Shown piece after piece: positions 46,111-55,539 of a DNA stretch of 64,000 nt. The position numbers and the translations under genes were made by a program. The notes beneath the pieces were generated by a model that was not told the origin of the DNA, did no database searches, and saw only the letters and a list, made by a program, of their open reading frames with translations. Within the stretch, counting starts at the first letter, position 1. Each line of letters begins with the position of its first letter. This DNA comes from Gammaproteobacteria bacterium (lineage in GTDB: Bacteria; Pseudomonadota; Gammaproteobacteria; Eutrophobiales; Eutrophobiaceae), in contig JAURNW010000031.1 in assembly GCA_030829985.1 (NCBI GenBank), forward strand, positions 1 to 64,000, read 5' to 3'.

Positions 46111-47160
46111 ATGCCAAAATTGAACGGACAGGATAAAACCAGCTTTCTACCGAATTTTTGCAGTGCAGAAGCGCTGTTTATCGTCGTTTTGAGTGCTGAG
46201 TTGCTGGCAATGGTCTTAACGCTTGCATTACCTCTCTATAAAGAAGGCTTATTATTCGATTTGGCAATGAACTCTCTATTCATTCAATGGATCGCTATCA
46301 CCTGTGTTGGTCTGCTGTGCATACTCAAACGCTACATAGCCACTCTGACAGAAAAAAAAGCGGCGGCTTTTAGTTATCTATTAATACTATTGGTTTCATT
46401 CATTATCACAGAAATAGCCTGGTGGTCTTTGTATGCCTACCCTGATCGAGTCATCCCGGATCAAAAACTTCACAGTCTTTTTCTGATACGCTCCCTGGGT
46501 ATTTCAGCCATCGTGGGCGCCATTGTATTACGCTACCTCTATGTACAACATCAGTGGCGTAAGAATATTGAGACTGCCGCCATGTCGCGTTATCAGGCAC
46601 TACAATCAAGAATACGGCCTCACTTCTTGTTCAATTGCATGAACACTATTGCTAGTTTGACTCGTAAGTCACCTGAACTAGCCGAACAATCTGTAGAAGA
46701 CCTGGCTGATTTATTCAGAGCGAGTTTACTTGAACCTTCAGAACTCTATGAAATCGCTGATGAATGGAAACTATGTAAACACTATCTCCGTATTGAAGGG
46801 CACCGCCTTGGAGACAGGTTATCTGTGGAATGGGAAATCGATTCCCTGCCTGATGATGCGTTAATCCCACAGTTAAGCCTTCAGCCCTTACTTGAGAATA
46901 CAATCTATCATGGGATAGAGAGATTGCCGGAAGGAGGCACTATATCCATACGAGGTAAATTTAAAGATAACAGGCTAGAAATCACTTTTAGTAATCCAGT
47001 GCCTGATGGTATTGAAGATACACATAAGGGCAATAAACTGGCACAGGAAAATATACGCCAACGATTAATCACGGTCTTTGGGAAAGACAGTGACTTGTTG
47101 ATTGAAAACAAAGATGACCATTACAAAGTAACGGTGAGTCTGCCATATAAACGCTTATGA
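46111..47160 (+). CDS. algZ: AlgZ/FimS-like sensor histidine kinase (LytS type)
   Basis: 349 residues. Four predicted membrane segments (about 20-155) precede the His_kinase domain with ALQSRIRPHFLFNCMNTIASLTRKSPELAEQSVEDLADLFRA, the PHFLFN motif of LytS/AlgZ kinases. The ATPase domain has LQPLLENTIYHGIERLPEGG (N box) and QENIRQRLITVFG. It overlaps the next start by 4 bases. The argH-algZ-algR order is that of Pseudomonas, where AlgZ and AlgR control alginate, type IV pili and virulence. This kinase may therefore act on the pil genes at 17-22 kb, but this is inference. Confidence 0.85.
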   Translation: MPKLNGQDKTSFLPNFCSAEALFIVVLSAELLAMVLTLALPLYKEGLLFDLAMNSLFIQWIAITCVGLLCILKRYIATLTEKKAAAFSYLLILLVSFIITEIAWWSLYAYPDRVIPDQKLHSLFLIRSLGISAIVGAIVLRYLYVQHQWRKNIETAAMSRYQALQSRIRPHFLFNCMNTIASLTRKSPELAEQSVEDLADLFRASLLEPSELYEIADEWKLCKHYLRIEGHRLGDRLSVEWEIDSLPDDALIPQLSLQPLLENTIYHGIERLPEGGTISIRGKFKDNRLEITFSNPVPDGIEDTHKGNKLAQENIRQRLITVFGKDSDLLIENKDDHYKVTVSLPYKRL

Positions 47161-47891
47161 AAATATTAATCGTCGACGATGAAACGCTTGCGCGAGAAAG
47201 AATGCACAGCCTTGTGTCCGAACTCTATCCTGAGGTCAATATTATTGAAGCCCGCAATGGGATAGATGCCCTTGATAAAATATCTACGCAAATGCCGGAA
47301 ATTGTTCTGTTAGATATACGTATGCCGGGCATGGATGGACTTGAAGTTGCCAATCATTTATTACAGTTCTCATCACCCCCGGCGATAGTCTTCACAACCG
47401 CATATCAGGATCACAGCTTGAGTGCCTTTGATGCAAATGCCGTTGACTACCTGCTTAAACCAATACGAAAAGAGCGATTAAAAGTTGCAATTGAGCGAGC
47501 TACAATCGTTAGCCAATCAAAATTAGCATTACTAAACAAATCAGAAAAAACAAGTACTGCCCGAACACATCTTAGCGCTATGGTTCAGGGCAATATACGA
47601 TTACTGTCGATTGATAATATCTATTACCTTAAAGCAGAACAAAAATACGTCACAGCCGCCTGGCCAGAAGGAGAACTATTGATCGATGAACCGCTGGTGT
47701 CGCTAGAAACTGAATTCAAGGATCATTTTATCCGCATACATAGAAATGCATTGGTCGGAATAAAGTATATCGAGGGTCTAACAAAGACGGCCGACGGACA
47801 ACACACCATCAAACTACTGGGTATGCCAATTGAGTTAACTGTCAGTCGTCGCCATTTTGGCGATGTAAAAAAAATTATCAAACAACGTTGA
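47157..47891 (+). CDS. algR: AlgR-like LytTR response regulator
   Basis: 244 residues. Receiver domain: ILIVDDETLARERM (acidic pocket 7-8), Asp53 in LLDIRMPGMDGLE, Thr in FTTAYQDHS and Lys104 in DYLLKPIRKERL. A LytTR DNA-binding domain (about 140-240) has IYYLKAEQKYVTA and FIRIHRNALVGIKYIEGL. It overlaps algZ by 4 bases and converges on gshA with a 14-base overlap. Confidence 0.87.
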   Translation: MKILIVDDETLARERMHSLVSELYPEVNIIEARNGIDALDKISTQMPEIVLLDIRMPGMDGLEVANHLLQFSSPPAIVFTTAYQDHSLSAFDANAVDYLLKPIRKERLKVAIERATIVSQSKLALLNKSEKTSTARTHLSAMVQGNIRLLSIDNIYYLKAEQKYVTAAWPEGELLIDEPLVSLETEFKDHFIRIHRNALVGIKYIEGLTKTADGQHTIKLLGMPIELTVSRRHFGDVKKIIKQR

Positions 47892-49173
47892 TGATTTCAC
47901 GCGCGGCGGCCAATAAGGCTAATCTCGCAATAACGCCATAAGTATAAAACCGGTTCTGATGACAATCCGGATCCTGATTTGGATCGGGCGAAATACAACA
48001 ATCTTCAAATGCCAATGGCTCGAAGCGCATCCCTGGTGCATTCAAATTCTGACTTGATGAACGTTTGGCATGTACACGATAAAAACCACCCACAACTTGA
48101 TGGCCTAACATATATACCACCGGTTCCGCGACAGTACCGTCCTCACCCCATTTTTCATGGGTATAGACGCCTTCCTGAATAATCACCTTGGTGACTTTTT
48201 GTCCTTCTTTGGTGGTCGCCATTTTTGTGCGCTCTTTGCGATTCAGTGCTGCAATTTCGTCCGCATCATATATCGTCATAACACCCATGCCATAGGTTCC
48301 GGCATCTGCTTTGACCATTACAAATGGTTTGCACTTGACGCCATGTTTATCATATTTGGTTTGTATAGCCGTTAATAAAGCGGCTACATTTTTCGATAAA
48401 CAATCGACACCTTCACGCTTCATAAAATCTACTTCACCACAATTACGAAACATAGGATCGATCAACCACGGATCAATATCTATTAACTCGGAAAATTCCT
48501 GTGCAACCTGCTGATAAAATGTGAAGTGATTGGACTTTAAACGCGAGGACCAGCCTAGAGCGGTCGGCGGAGTAATGACTTGTTCTATACCTTTAAATAT
48601 TTCAGGCTGGCCTGTCGCAAGATCATTATTTAAAACAATAAGGTCCGGATTAAAGTCTTCCAGAAAGACCCTGTTTTGATCGCGCTGCAGCGGCTCCAGC
48701 AAAACAGATCGCGAAGACTCAAGCTCAATTTTCATAGGGCCATCCAAATCAGGCATTAAACTCCCAACGCGAACTTCAAATCCCGCCTTTTCTATTATTG
48801 ATTGCAGGCTGGCAATATTTTCCATGTAAAACAAATTACGAGTATGGTTTTCCGGGACTAGCAATATTTTATCAATTGGCACGGCTATGGATTCAACTGC
48901 CATTTGTACGGCATGAATACATAATGCTTCGAATGAAGGATTGAGATTATTGAAACCTGCCGGAAACAAGTTGGTATCTACCGGCGCTATTTTATATCCG
49001 GCGTTACGTAAATCGACAGAGGCATAAAAAGGGGCCTGTGTTTCACGCCACGCATTTCTAAACCAGGCCTCAATCACTATCTGATTATCCAGCATTAAAC
49101 GTTCAAGGTTCTGGAAAGGCCCTGTTAAGGCAGTTGTCAGATGAGGAACCGTGCTTGTTTCATTCAAAGTCAT
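47878..49173 (-). CDS. gshA: Glutamate-cysteine ligase (proteobacterial GshA type)
   Basis: 431 residues. It matches the Acidithiobacillus-type GshA family rather than the E. coli or plant type: WFRNAWRETQAPFYASVDLRNAGYKIAPVDTNLFPAGFNNL at the N-terminus, CKPFVMVKADAGTYGMGVMTIYDADE, and DGTVAEPVVYMLGHQVVGGFYRVH. It should catalyse the first step of glutathione synthesis. No gshB is adjacent. Its end overlaps convergent algR. Confidence 0.9.
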   Translation of the reverse strand: MTLNETSTVPHLTTALTGPFQNLERLMLDNQIVIEAWFRNAWRETQAPFYASVDLRNAGYKIAPVDTNLFPAGFNNLNPSFEALCIHAVQMAVESIAVPIDKILLVPENHTRNLFYMENIASLQSIIEKAGFEVRVGSLMPDLDGPMKIELESSRSVLLEPLQRDQNRVFLEDFNPDLIVLNNDLATGQPEIFKGIEQVITPPTALGWSSRLKSNHFTFYQQVAQEFSELIDIDPWLIDPMFRNCGEVDFMKREGVDCLSKNVAALLTAIQTKYDKHGVKCKPFVMVKADAGTYGMGVMTIYDADEIAALNRKERTKMATTKEGQKVTKVIIQEGVYTHEKWGEDGTVAEPVVYMLGHQVVGGFYRVHAKRSSSQNLNAPGMRFEPLAFEDCCISPDPNQDPDCHQNRFYTYGVIARLALLAAAREIINVV

Positions 49174-49236
49174 TTTAAATCAATTCTATTGTTATGTGAT
49201 TATAGGACGTTCATATCATATTGGTATCAAATGCTG

Positions 49237-49968
49237 TTAATTCAAGTCTCCCCATAACTGTTGTGCATTACTCACTGCTGCAACAACAGCCGTTTCAGTT
49301 CTCAGTATCCTTGGGCCCATACTGATAGATATACAACCTTTTTCTTCAGCCAGTTTAACTTCATGTTCGCTAAACCCGCCTTCAGGACCAACAATCAAGC
49401 TTAGTTCATTATTCTGGACATCGATATCTAACAGTGAATGCTGACTTGCCGGATGCAATATTAGTCGCTTCATCGGTGTATCAAGTTCCAGCCATTCGGT
49501 AAAGGCAAGTGGTTTTTGGAGGCGCGTTAGTTTATTTCTACCACACTGTTCTGAAGCACTGATAATGATATTTTGCCAATGCGTCAATTTGTTTTGTACA
49601 CGGCTATCCTCCAGCTTCACATTACTGAATTCAGAGATAACCGGAATTATACTGGACACACCGAGTTCAACTGCTTTTTGAATCGAAAAATCCATGTGCT
49701 GACCTCGTGCTACAGCCAGACATAAAGTGATATTCAGCGGCGATTCATTTTCTATTTGAATTGATTTTAAAAGTTCAATCTGCGCCGATTTTTTTGTTAT
49801 CTCAATAACTCTTGATTCATACTCACTACCAAGACCATTAAACAGTTTTATTGATCCACCAGCCCGCATCCTCAGCACATTGGAAATGTAATGAGCCTTG
49901 TCACGCGGCAAAAGAATGACTTCGCCACTGGATAACGGCATATCAATAAAAAGTCTTGGAATACGCAT
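49237..49968 (-). CDS. rsmE: 16S rRNA m3U1498 methyltransferase
   Basis: 243 residues, normal length. N-terminal PUA-like part: LPRDKAHYISNVLRMRAGGSIKLFNGLGSEY. The SPOUT knot contains KAVELGVSSIIPVISEFSNVK, SEQCGRNKLTRLQKP and LSLIVGPEGGFSEHEV, with SMGPRILRTETAVVAA binding SAM. It methylates U1498 of 16S rRNA. In Gammaproteobacteria it often neighbours gsh genes, as here. Confidence 0.95.
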   Translation of the reverse strand: MRIPRLFIDMPLSSGEVILLPRDKAHYISNVLRMRAGGSIKLFNGLGSEYESRVIEITKKSAQIELLKSIQIENESPLNITLCLAVARGQHMDFSIQKAVELGVSSIIPVISEFSNVKLEDSRVQNKLTHWQNIIISASEQCGRNKLTRLQKPLAFTEWLELDTPMKRLILHPASQHSLLDIDVQNNELSLIVGPEGGFSEHEVKLAEEKGCISISMGPRILRTETAVVAAVSNAQQLWGDLN

Positions 49969-50087
49969 TTATAATCTTTATAAAATTTCGTTATTACTAC
50001 CACTAAGAATGAAAGGTTCTTAAAAAGTTAATTGCCTTTCTGCTATGATTATACCTGTCACTTACTAATGGTTATAAATTATTTGCT

Positions 50088-50399
50088 ATGCAACAAGCCA
50101 AGTTTTCACCTGGTCAAATTATTCATCATCGAAAATTCGATTATCGCGGCGTTATATTTGATATAGATGCTGTATTTAATGGTACCGACGATTGGTATAA
50201 TACAATAGCCAGGTCTAATCCGCCGAAAGATGAGCCCTGGTACCATGTTCTGGTAGATAATTCTCAACAAACTACTTATGTAGCGGAAAGGAATCTTGAA
50301 GCGACTGATTCAATAACTCCAATTACTCACCCGCTGATTAATCACTTTTTTATAAACTTTGTCGACGGACACTACAATCAAAAACACACCACCAACTGA
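50088..50399 (+). CDS. hspQ: Heat-shock protein HspQ
   Basis: 103 residues. KFSPGQIIHHRKFDYRGVIFDIDAVFNGTDDWY and PWYHVLVDNSQQTTYVAERNLEAT are the YccV/HspQ signature (hemimethylated-DNA-binding-like fold). In enterobacteria HspQ is a Lon specificity factor. A sigma-32 promoter is not clear upstream. The next gene follows after 6 bases, so they are likely co-transcribed. Confidence 0.93.
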   Translation: MQQAKFSPGQIIHHRKFDYRGVIFDIDAVFNGTDDWYNTIARSNPPKDEPWYHVLVDNSQQTTYVAERNLEATDSITPITHPLINHFFINFVDGHYNQKHTTN

Positions 50400-50405
50400 T
50401 TTAAA

Positions 50406-50855
50406 ATGATTAAGAACTTAAAAGACTACTTTGAAACTTTATTTATCGGGAATGCCGATGGGGAGACCTCTCAAGAAAATACTGTTGAACTAGCAACTGC
50501 TGTTTTATTGATAGAAATAGGTCTGGCTGATGATCATTTCCACCAGGAAGAACGAGACACAGTAAAAAATGTATTAACCGAACACTACAAACTGAGTAAT
50601 GAAAAGATTGAAGAACTGATTGGCCTGGCAGAAAACGAAGTTGATCATGCAGTGTCATTACATGAATTTACTAAACTTTTAAACAACTCCCTATCCATGG
50701 CTAGCAAAATAAATATTATAGAAAGTTTGTGGCATGTAGCTTATGCCGATGCTGTACTTGATAAATACGAAGAATATTACATTAGAAAAATTGCAGACTT
50801 GCTCTATATCTCACACACAGATTATATAAAGTCTAAACTAAAAGCAGCGAGCTAA
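50406..50855 (+). CDS. TerB-like (DjlA N-terminal-like) protein
   Basis: 149 residues, all helical. ATAVLLIEIGLADDHFHQEERDTVKNVL and SLWHVAYADAVLDKYEEYYIRKIADLL are two typical acidic TerB repeats that may bind metal (Asp/Glu-rich helix starts). These proteins are often labelled tellurite resistance, but the function outside ter clusters is unknown. It follows hspQ closely. Confidence 0.8.
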   Translation: MIKNLKDYFETLFIGNADGETSQENTVELATAVLLIEIGLADDHFHQEERDTVKNVLTEHYKLSNEKIEELIGLAENEVDHAVSLHEFTKLLNNSLSMASKINIIESLWHVAYADAVLDKYEEYYIRKIADLLYISHTDYIKSKLKAAS

Positions 50856-50862
50856 TCTATGC

Positions 50863-51324
50863 TTATATTTTGGGCCTTGGAGTAAGCAGTAAATTTATCA
50901 ATTGATCTTCCAGTTCAATGCGGGTGGTTAATTCTTCTCCCAACATTGATAAGTCTTCCTCGAAATTATGTAGTTCGTTTTCGTTATTTTCCGGGTTATA
51001 TTTTTCATCGAAAGCTAAAGCAATTTCTGTTGTCTGCTCAATACGCGGATATATCTGCGCTGCAAGTTCAATCACTGCCTTTCGGCGTTCATTTCCTTCT
51101 GCGATTCTTTGGTAAAGCCCAAAATGCCCTGCCGCAATATAATCAACCAGGACCTGGTTAAACTCTTCAAGATCTGCAACAGACTTAACACACCCGTTTT
51201 CGGACCCTTCTACCGAGACTTGTAACAATAACGACAACAGCTGGTTTCGTTCCGTTAACATCTCCTGGATCAGCTGGTTACTACTGGCACGTCGCTCCTG
51301 AGTATCTCCTGTTTGTTCTTTCAT
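50863..51324 (-). CDS. Rsd/AlgQ-family anti-sigma-70 regulator
   Basis: 153 residues, mostly helical. QLIQEMLTERNQLLSLLLQVS, then LEEFNQVLVDYIAAGHFGLYQRIAEGN, is the Rsd/AlgQ core, and IEQTTEIALAFDEKYN is the following helix. Rsd binds region 4 of the housekeeping sigma factor and frees RNA polymerase for others; Pseudomonas AlgQ affects alginate and siderophores. It converges on the TerB gene with 7 bases between. The local presence of algZ/algR strengthens the identification. Confidence 0.8.
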   Translation of the reverse strand: MKEQTGDTQERRASSNQLIQEMLTERNQLLSLLLQVSVEGSENGCVKSVADLEEFNQVLVDYIAAGHFGLYQRIAEGNERRKAVIELAAQIYPRIEQTTEIALAFDEKYNPENNENELHNFEEDLSMLGEELTTRIELEDQLINLLLTPRPKI

Positions 51325-51546
51325 ACTTCTATAATGCCACGACCAGCCCGCCCTTCAACGTTCCTGGCCGACAAAATCCTCCTACATTTAGATAATAAGC
51401 TTAACTCACTGATACTCTGCTCTTTTTATGCTACTAGTACCAGATTGACTATATTTTTTAAAATCTGTTTCGGCTAAACTCCCAAGAATAATAATAATTA
51501 TCCATATACCAGTATTACCCGATTTGAGAAAACCACGATTAAAACA

Positions 51547-52995
51547 ATGGAAATACCCGGTTATAAAATAGAGAGAGAGATCGGTAAAGGGGGGATGGCG
51601 ACAGTTTATCTGGCCATACAAGAATCCCTGAATCGTTCTGTTGTTCTCAAAATTCTCGACCAAACCAACCGTGCTAGCGGCAGCGATATGACTCAACGCT
51701 TTATAGACGAAGGTCGGATAATCGCGTCTATGCATCACCCGAATATAGTCACTATATTTGATATTGGCGTGGCAGGTGAGGAACTTTACATCTCCATGGA
51801 ATATGTTCATGGCGGCGACTTAAAAAAACGAATGCAGTCTCATGTAACGCCGAAAACCGCGCTTGATATAGTAGCTAAAATTGGCTCTGCACTGGGTAGT
51901 GCGCATAATCATAATGTGATACATCGAGATGTTAAACCGGCAAACATACTTTTCCGTGATGAAGATACGCCTTTACTCACTGATTTTGGTATTGCCAAGC
52001 AAACCGACACGGAGATGGATCTGACCTCTACCGGAATATTTCTTGGTAGCCCAAATTATGTCAGTCCTGAACAAGCTGATGGCATGCGAGTAGATGGTCG
52101 TTCAGATATATATAGTCTCGGCTGTATATTTTACGAGATGTTGACCGGCTACAAGCCATATCATTCCGATTCTGTGATTGATATTGTAATTCAACATAAG
52201 ACTTCGCCAGTACCAACATTGCCGGACAACCTTTCTGTTTATCAGCCATTACTAAACCAGATGATGGCTAAAAACCTTGATGAACGATTCCCCAATGCTG
52301 AAGCTATGTTAATGAATGTTAAAAAACTTCAGGCTGTGGTCGATAACGAACAATTAGTTACCGATTTTGACGTTACCGGTCAAAGCGACGAAAAACCAGG
52401 GACTAAAAAGAAGACAATGCTGGTACTAATGGTCCTATTAGCTTTTTCTGCAACCTTCTTCTTTGGTCTTCAGTTCGTTGATATAAAGCTTAAATCTTCT
52501 ACTGTAAAAATTGACAAGATATCAACTAATACGGTTTTACCAACAACAACTACAACAAGTGGTAATCTCGCAGAACAGACTTTAGAAACTATTCAAGCTG
52601 AAACGATTAACAATGAACCCGAAACGGAAGAGCCTGCGCCACAAAAACAACCTGTATCAGAAGAAGTAACGAGTGCTCTGGCATGGCTAGGGAAAAAAAG
52701 TCTGGATGAATACAAACTGACGTATCCGGAAAAAGATAACGCTTACTATTATTTTTCCCGATTACTGGAACTGCAACCTGATAACCAAAAAGCCTATGAC
52801 GGGATACTGGCGATTGCTGAACGTTATGCAATCCTTGCTGAACGCTCTTTGGCTAATAACGAGATGGATAAAACACAAAGTTACATAAACATCGGTCTGC
52901 AAATAAACCCTCAAAACGAAGCTTTACTCTCGTTGAAATTACTATTGCCCAACCAGAAAAGCGGTTTTTGGCAAACACTTAAATCATTATTTTAA
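51547..52995 (+). CDS. Membrane-anchored Ser/Thr protein kinase
   Basis: 482 residues. The Hanks-type kinase domain (6-262) has the glycine loop IGKGGMATVY (12-21), Lys35, HRDVKPANILF (126-136; Asp128, Asn133) and DFG 146-148. One membrane helix is at about 291-311. A Ser/Thr- and Glu-rich linker precedes a helical C-terminal part (about 375-475) that looks like TPR units (YYYFSRLLELQPDNQKAYDGILA, and INIGLQINPQNEALLSL). The C-terminal part is presumably periplasmic. All catalytic residues are present. It opens the unusual 51.5-64 kb region. Confidence 0.9.
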   Translation: MEIPGYKIEREIGKGGMATVYLAIQESLNRSVVLKILDQTNRASGSDMTQRFIDEGRIIASMHHPNIVTIFDIGVAGEELYISMEYVHGGDLKKRMQSHVTPKTALDIVAKIGSALGSAHNHNVIHRDVKPANILFRDEDTPLLTDFGIAKQTDTEMDLTSTGIFLGSPNYVSPEQADGMRVDGRSDIYSLGCIFYEMLTGYKPYHSDSVIDIVIQHKTSPVPTLPDNLSVYQPLLNQMMAKNLDERFPNAEAMLMNVKKLQAVVDNEQLVTDFDVTGQSDEKPGTKKKTMLVLMVLLAFSATFFFGLQFVDIKLKSSTVKIDKISTNTVLPTTTTTSGNLAEQTLETIQAETINNEPETEEPAPQKQPVSEEVTSALAWLGKKSLDEYKLTYPEKDNAYYYFSRLLELQPDNQKAYDGILAIAERYAILAERSLANNEMDKTQSYINIGLQINPQNEALLSLKLLLPNQKSGFWQTLKSLF

Positions 52996-53011
52996 ACATA
53001 TAAGAACTTAA

Positions 53012-53575
53012 CTATTCCCCTGCTTCACCCAAACTCTTTTTAGCAGATTCTGTTTGTGATTTCTCCCAATCAGCAATCATCGCGCGTAACTCGTCTTACA
53101 GATTCGTTTTTGCACTATCCTCGTTTTTATCTTCAGCCTCGTCCTGCTTAGCTGCTGCCTCAGTCTCATTGTCTAGCATTTGATCTAACGGCTCTTCTTC
53201 TATAACTCGCGTCTTGAGTTCGTCAGATTTTTTTGGTTTTTCTTTGACATATTTTTGCTTCAATTCAAGAGCCTTGGCATTCTTTTTCCTGGCGTCTTCT
53301 CTGTCTTGTTCGACCAAAACAAAAGCCTGCTGTCTTAATTGATTACGTACTTCATCATCAACCTCAATAGCAGTGTCATCGATTAAGCGCCCATTATCAA
53401 AGACAAATACTCTGGGGCCAGCTCCCGGGCTTCTATACCAAACCGGCGGCTTACCCGACAGGTGCGTTGTGCCAGAATCCGATTCCGTCCACTGATACAT
53501 ACGTGCATAAACGCTGCCGCTGATGACTACAAATAGCGCCAATAGAATTTGTGTGATAATTTTTAGATGTCTCAT
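53012..53575 (-). pseudogene. Small secreted DUF4124-like protein with an in-frame stop
   Basis: The first 159 residues run from ATG 53575 to TAA at 53096-53098. A signal peptide (cleavage after SVYA) precedes a DUF4124-like start (MYQWTESDSGTTHLSGKPPVWYR) and PRVFVFDNGRLIDDTA, then an acidic Lys/Glu-rich helical tail. Directly after the stop the same frame continues without interruption to TAG at 53012-53014 with DELRAMIADWEKSQTES. The natural reading is NLQDELRAM..., so the TAA probably replaces CAA. Either a nonsense mutation has shortened the protein or the base is wrong. Function unknown. ABC ATPase gene lies just upstream. Confidence 0.7.
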
Positions 53576-53616
53576 GAACTATAAGTATATTCTAATTAGC
53601 CCTGGTTTCTAGACCT

Positions 53617-54354
53617 TTAAAGGTTCGCAGTAGCGCCTATACATCTCAAATAGGCTTGCTCAAGACTCTCTGCCTGAAAATCCTGACAACATTGTGCTGG
53701 TGTACCGTTAAAAAACACCTTGCCATCATGCAGGATAATAATCCGGTCACAAATACTCTCCACATCTGCTAATAAGTGTGTGCTGAAAAAAAGCGTTGTG
53801 CCCATCGCTTTTAAATTAATTAAATGGTTCTTCAAATATGCGCGTGCTTTTGGGTCGAGGCCGCTCATAGGCTCGTCAAATAACATCATAGGTCGTTGAC
53901 TCAAAAAACAGGCCGCTAAGCCTAGTTTTTGTGCCATACCTTTAGAAAACTGCCGGACCGATTTTTTTAATGCAGATAGTTCTAAATCCAATATATTGAA
54001 TAATTCCTCAATACCCTCTTTTGTAGACTCAACCTGATTCAGTTCGCCCATATAGGAAAGGAAACTTTCTCCGGTTAGATAATACGGCGGTATAAATTTT
54101 TCTGGTAAAAATGAAAGGGATTCACGTGATGATGTTTGATTATGAGATTTGCCAAAGATTTCAATTTTGCCGGAATCAAACGAAATAAAATCAAGCACTG
54201 ACTTTATCAGCGTTGTTTTCCCAGCACCATTAACACCTACCAAACCAATATACTCACCTTGGTCAATAGATAAATTTATATCCTTGAGCACAACATGGTC
54301 ACCATAGCGTTTGTTTAAATGCTCAATCTCTAGTGCTGAATTTGAATTGCTCAT
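53617..54354 (-). CDS. ABC transporter ATP-binding protein (ABC-2 type)
   Basis: 245 residues from ATG 54354. A start at 54417 would sit inside the terminator hairpin of the upstream prepilin gene. Walker A GVNGAGKTT, signature QFSKGMAQKLGLA, Walker B PMMLFDEPMSGLDPKA, and H-loop FFSTHLLADVE are intact. The family is that of ABC-2 exporters (NatA/NosF-like). Its likely partner permease is at 57579-58352, with a prepilin, a cyclase and a TPR gene between. The substrate is unknown. Confidence 0.88.
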   Translation of the reverse strand: MSNSNSALEIEHLNKRYGDHVVLKDINLSIDQGEYIGLVGVNGAGKTTLIKSVLDFISFDSGKIEIFGKSHNQTSSRESLSFLPEKFIPPYYLTGESFLSYMGELNQVESTKEGIEELFNILDLELSALKKSVRQFSKGMAQKLGLAACFLSQRPMMLFDEPMSGLDPKARAYLKNHLINLKAMGTTLFFSTHLLADVESICDRIIILHDGKVFFNGTPAQCCQDFQAESLEQAYLRCIGATANL

Positions 54355-54406
54355 AACTGTTTGTTCAAATACTTCTCTTCTAACTGCCAAATTATCCGCT
54401 AATAAA

Positions 54407-54428
54407 AATGCCCGCATAAGCGGGCATT
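54407..54428 (-). terminator. Terminator after the 54.5-kb prepilin gene
   Basis: AATGCCCGC (54407-54415) pairs perfectly with GCGGGCATT (54420-54428) around ATAA, followed on the minus strand by TTTATTAGC. It lies 28 bases past the prepilin stop and shows that the ABC ATPase start is not at 54417. Confidence 0.8.
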
Positions 54429-54455
54429 GTTTACTTTATTACAGTGTACTCTCGA

Positions 54456-55232
54456 TTAATATACAAAAACCTGCGGGCAATCCTGAAAGTCATCAAAGAT
54501 GTCATAGATATCAGTCACTGCTTGAGTACCAGCAGCATTTGCAGGTCCAGTCGCCGCTGTCGCTGTCGAACAGGTTGCATACGAAGGAGCAAATTCAATT
54601 CCATCAAAAGTAGTACCGCCACCCGTAACAGTCGCGGCATCCGTCAATCTTAGTACGCCGGTATTTGGTAAGCCGTCATCTACCTTGACATCCAATTCTC
54701 TTGCAATTGTAACAGGGACATTTCGTCCCATATGTAAATTCAGTCGGATGGAGGCCGTTCCGGTATAACCGGCATTACGAGTCAAAACTAATGCACCGTT
54801 AAATGCATTAGAAGGCCCTACACGAGTTGATTTATAAGCAGCTTCACTATCTGGAACAGCAGTCGCTGGAGTAAAGCCGCCGCCTAAAAATTGTGACTTA
54901 GCGAGCTGCTCCCAAACTGCCGCAGCTTCCTCGAGCGTATTGTCCAATTGTCCATTGCCAGCTAGAGGAGAAGCTGCAACAGGCAGATTGACGGTTACGC
55001 CCATGGCCTGAGAAGCAGCCACAGATCCAAAATCACCCGGAACCTGACGATAACGATCTATAAACCCGTAATAAGCAGCTTGTATGCCTGAGTTCTGATC
55101 AGCGAGATTACGTACGCGAGCACTATTAATTAATTCCTGGCCTTTAAGAATACCGCCCAGAAGTAATCCAATGATTACCACTACGATCGCAATTTCGACC
55201 AGGGTAAAACCTTTCTGCTTATTAATTTTCAT
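54456..55232 (-). CDS. Type IV prepilin-like protein
   Basis: 258 residues with GGAG before ATG 55232. The class III leader KINKQKG ends before FTLVEIAIVVVIIGLLLGGILKG, with Glu at position +5, so PilD-type prepilin peptidase should cleave and methylate it. The helix continues INSARVRNLADQNSGIQAAYYGFIDRYRQVPGDF. The C-terminal domain is Thr/Ala/Gly-rich with a cysteine pair (ATCSTATAA and DDFQDCPQVF). It is too large for a major pilin and fits a minor pilin or pseudopilin. It ends at its own terminator. Confidence 0.88.
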   Translation of the reverse strand: MKINKQKGFTLVEIAIVVVIIGLLLGGILKGQELINSARVRNLADQNSGIQAAYYGFIDRYRQVPGDFGSVAASQAMGVTVNLPVAASPLAGNGQLDNTLEEAAAVWEQLAKSQFLGGGFTPATAVPDSEAAYKSTRVGPSNAFNGALVLTRNAGYTGTASIRLNLHMGRNVPVTIARELDVKVDDGLPNTGVLRLTDAATVTGGGTTFDGIEFAPSYATCSTATAATGPANAAGTQAVTDIYDIFDDFQDCPQVFVY

Positions 55233-55539
55233 TTTATTTCTCCGTTTAAGCTATAACTGCTTTTGCTCTATACAATGCATATAGCATACCAACAATGTAT
55301 CTTATTGTTTAATATATAAATATTGTATAAACCTAATGTGATTTATTAAAAATTGTGATGATTATCTAGCAGTAGTGTCAAGATCTCGACATTTAGTGCC
55401 AAAATATAGGTGTCCGTATATTGAATATTTAAAAATTATTAAGTTTGGCAAAAAATCGTTCGACTGGATAAGATTAGCTTCGGCGGATATATCGCCCTCA
55501 ACTATTAAAATAAGAATAAATAATTATTTTCCTACATAA
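55233..55539. other. Divergent promoter region of prepilin and cyclase
   Basis: AT-rich, no ORF. For the cyclase TTGGCA (55445-55450) and TAAGAT (55469-55474) are 18 bases apart. For the prepilin the minus strand has TTGTTG then TATAGA with 17 bases between, about 40 bases upstream of its ATG. No sigma-54 site is evident. Confidence 0.35.

Noticed and set aside
49969-50087. Sigma-32 promoter for hspQ
   Set aside because: No good CTTGAAA / CCCCAT pair at proper spacing could be found.
51406-51810. Minus-strand ORF of 134 codons across the start of the Ser/Thr kinase gene
   Set aside because: It lies opposite intact kinase motifs and has no family likeness.
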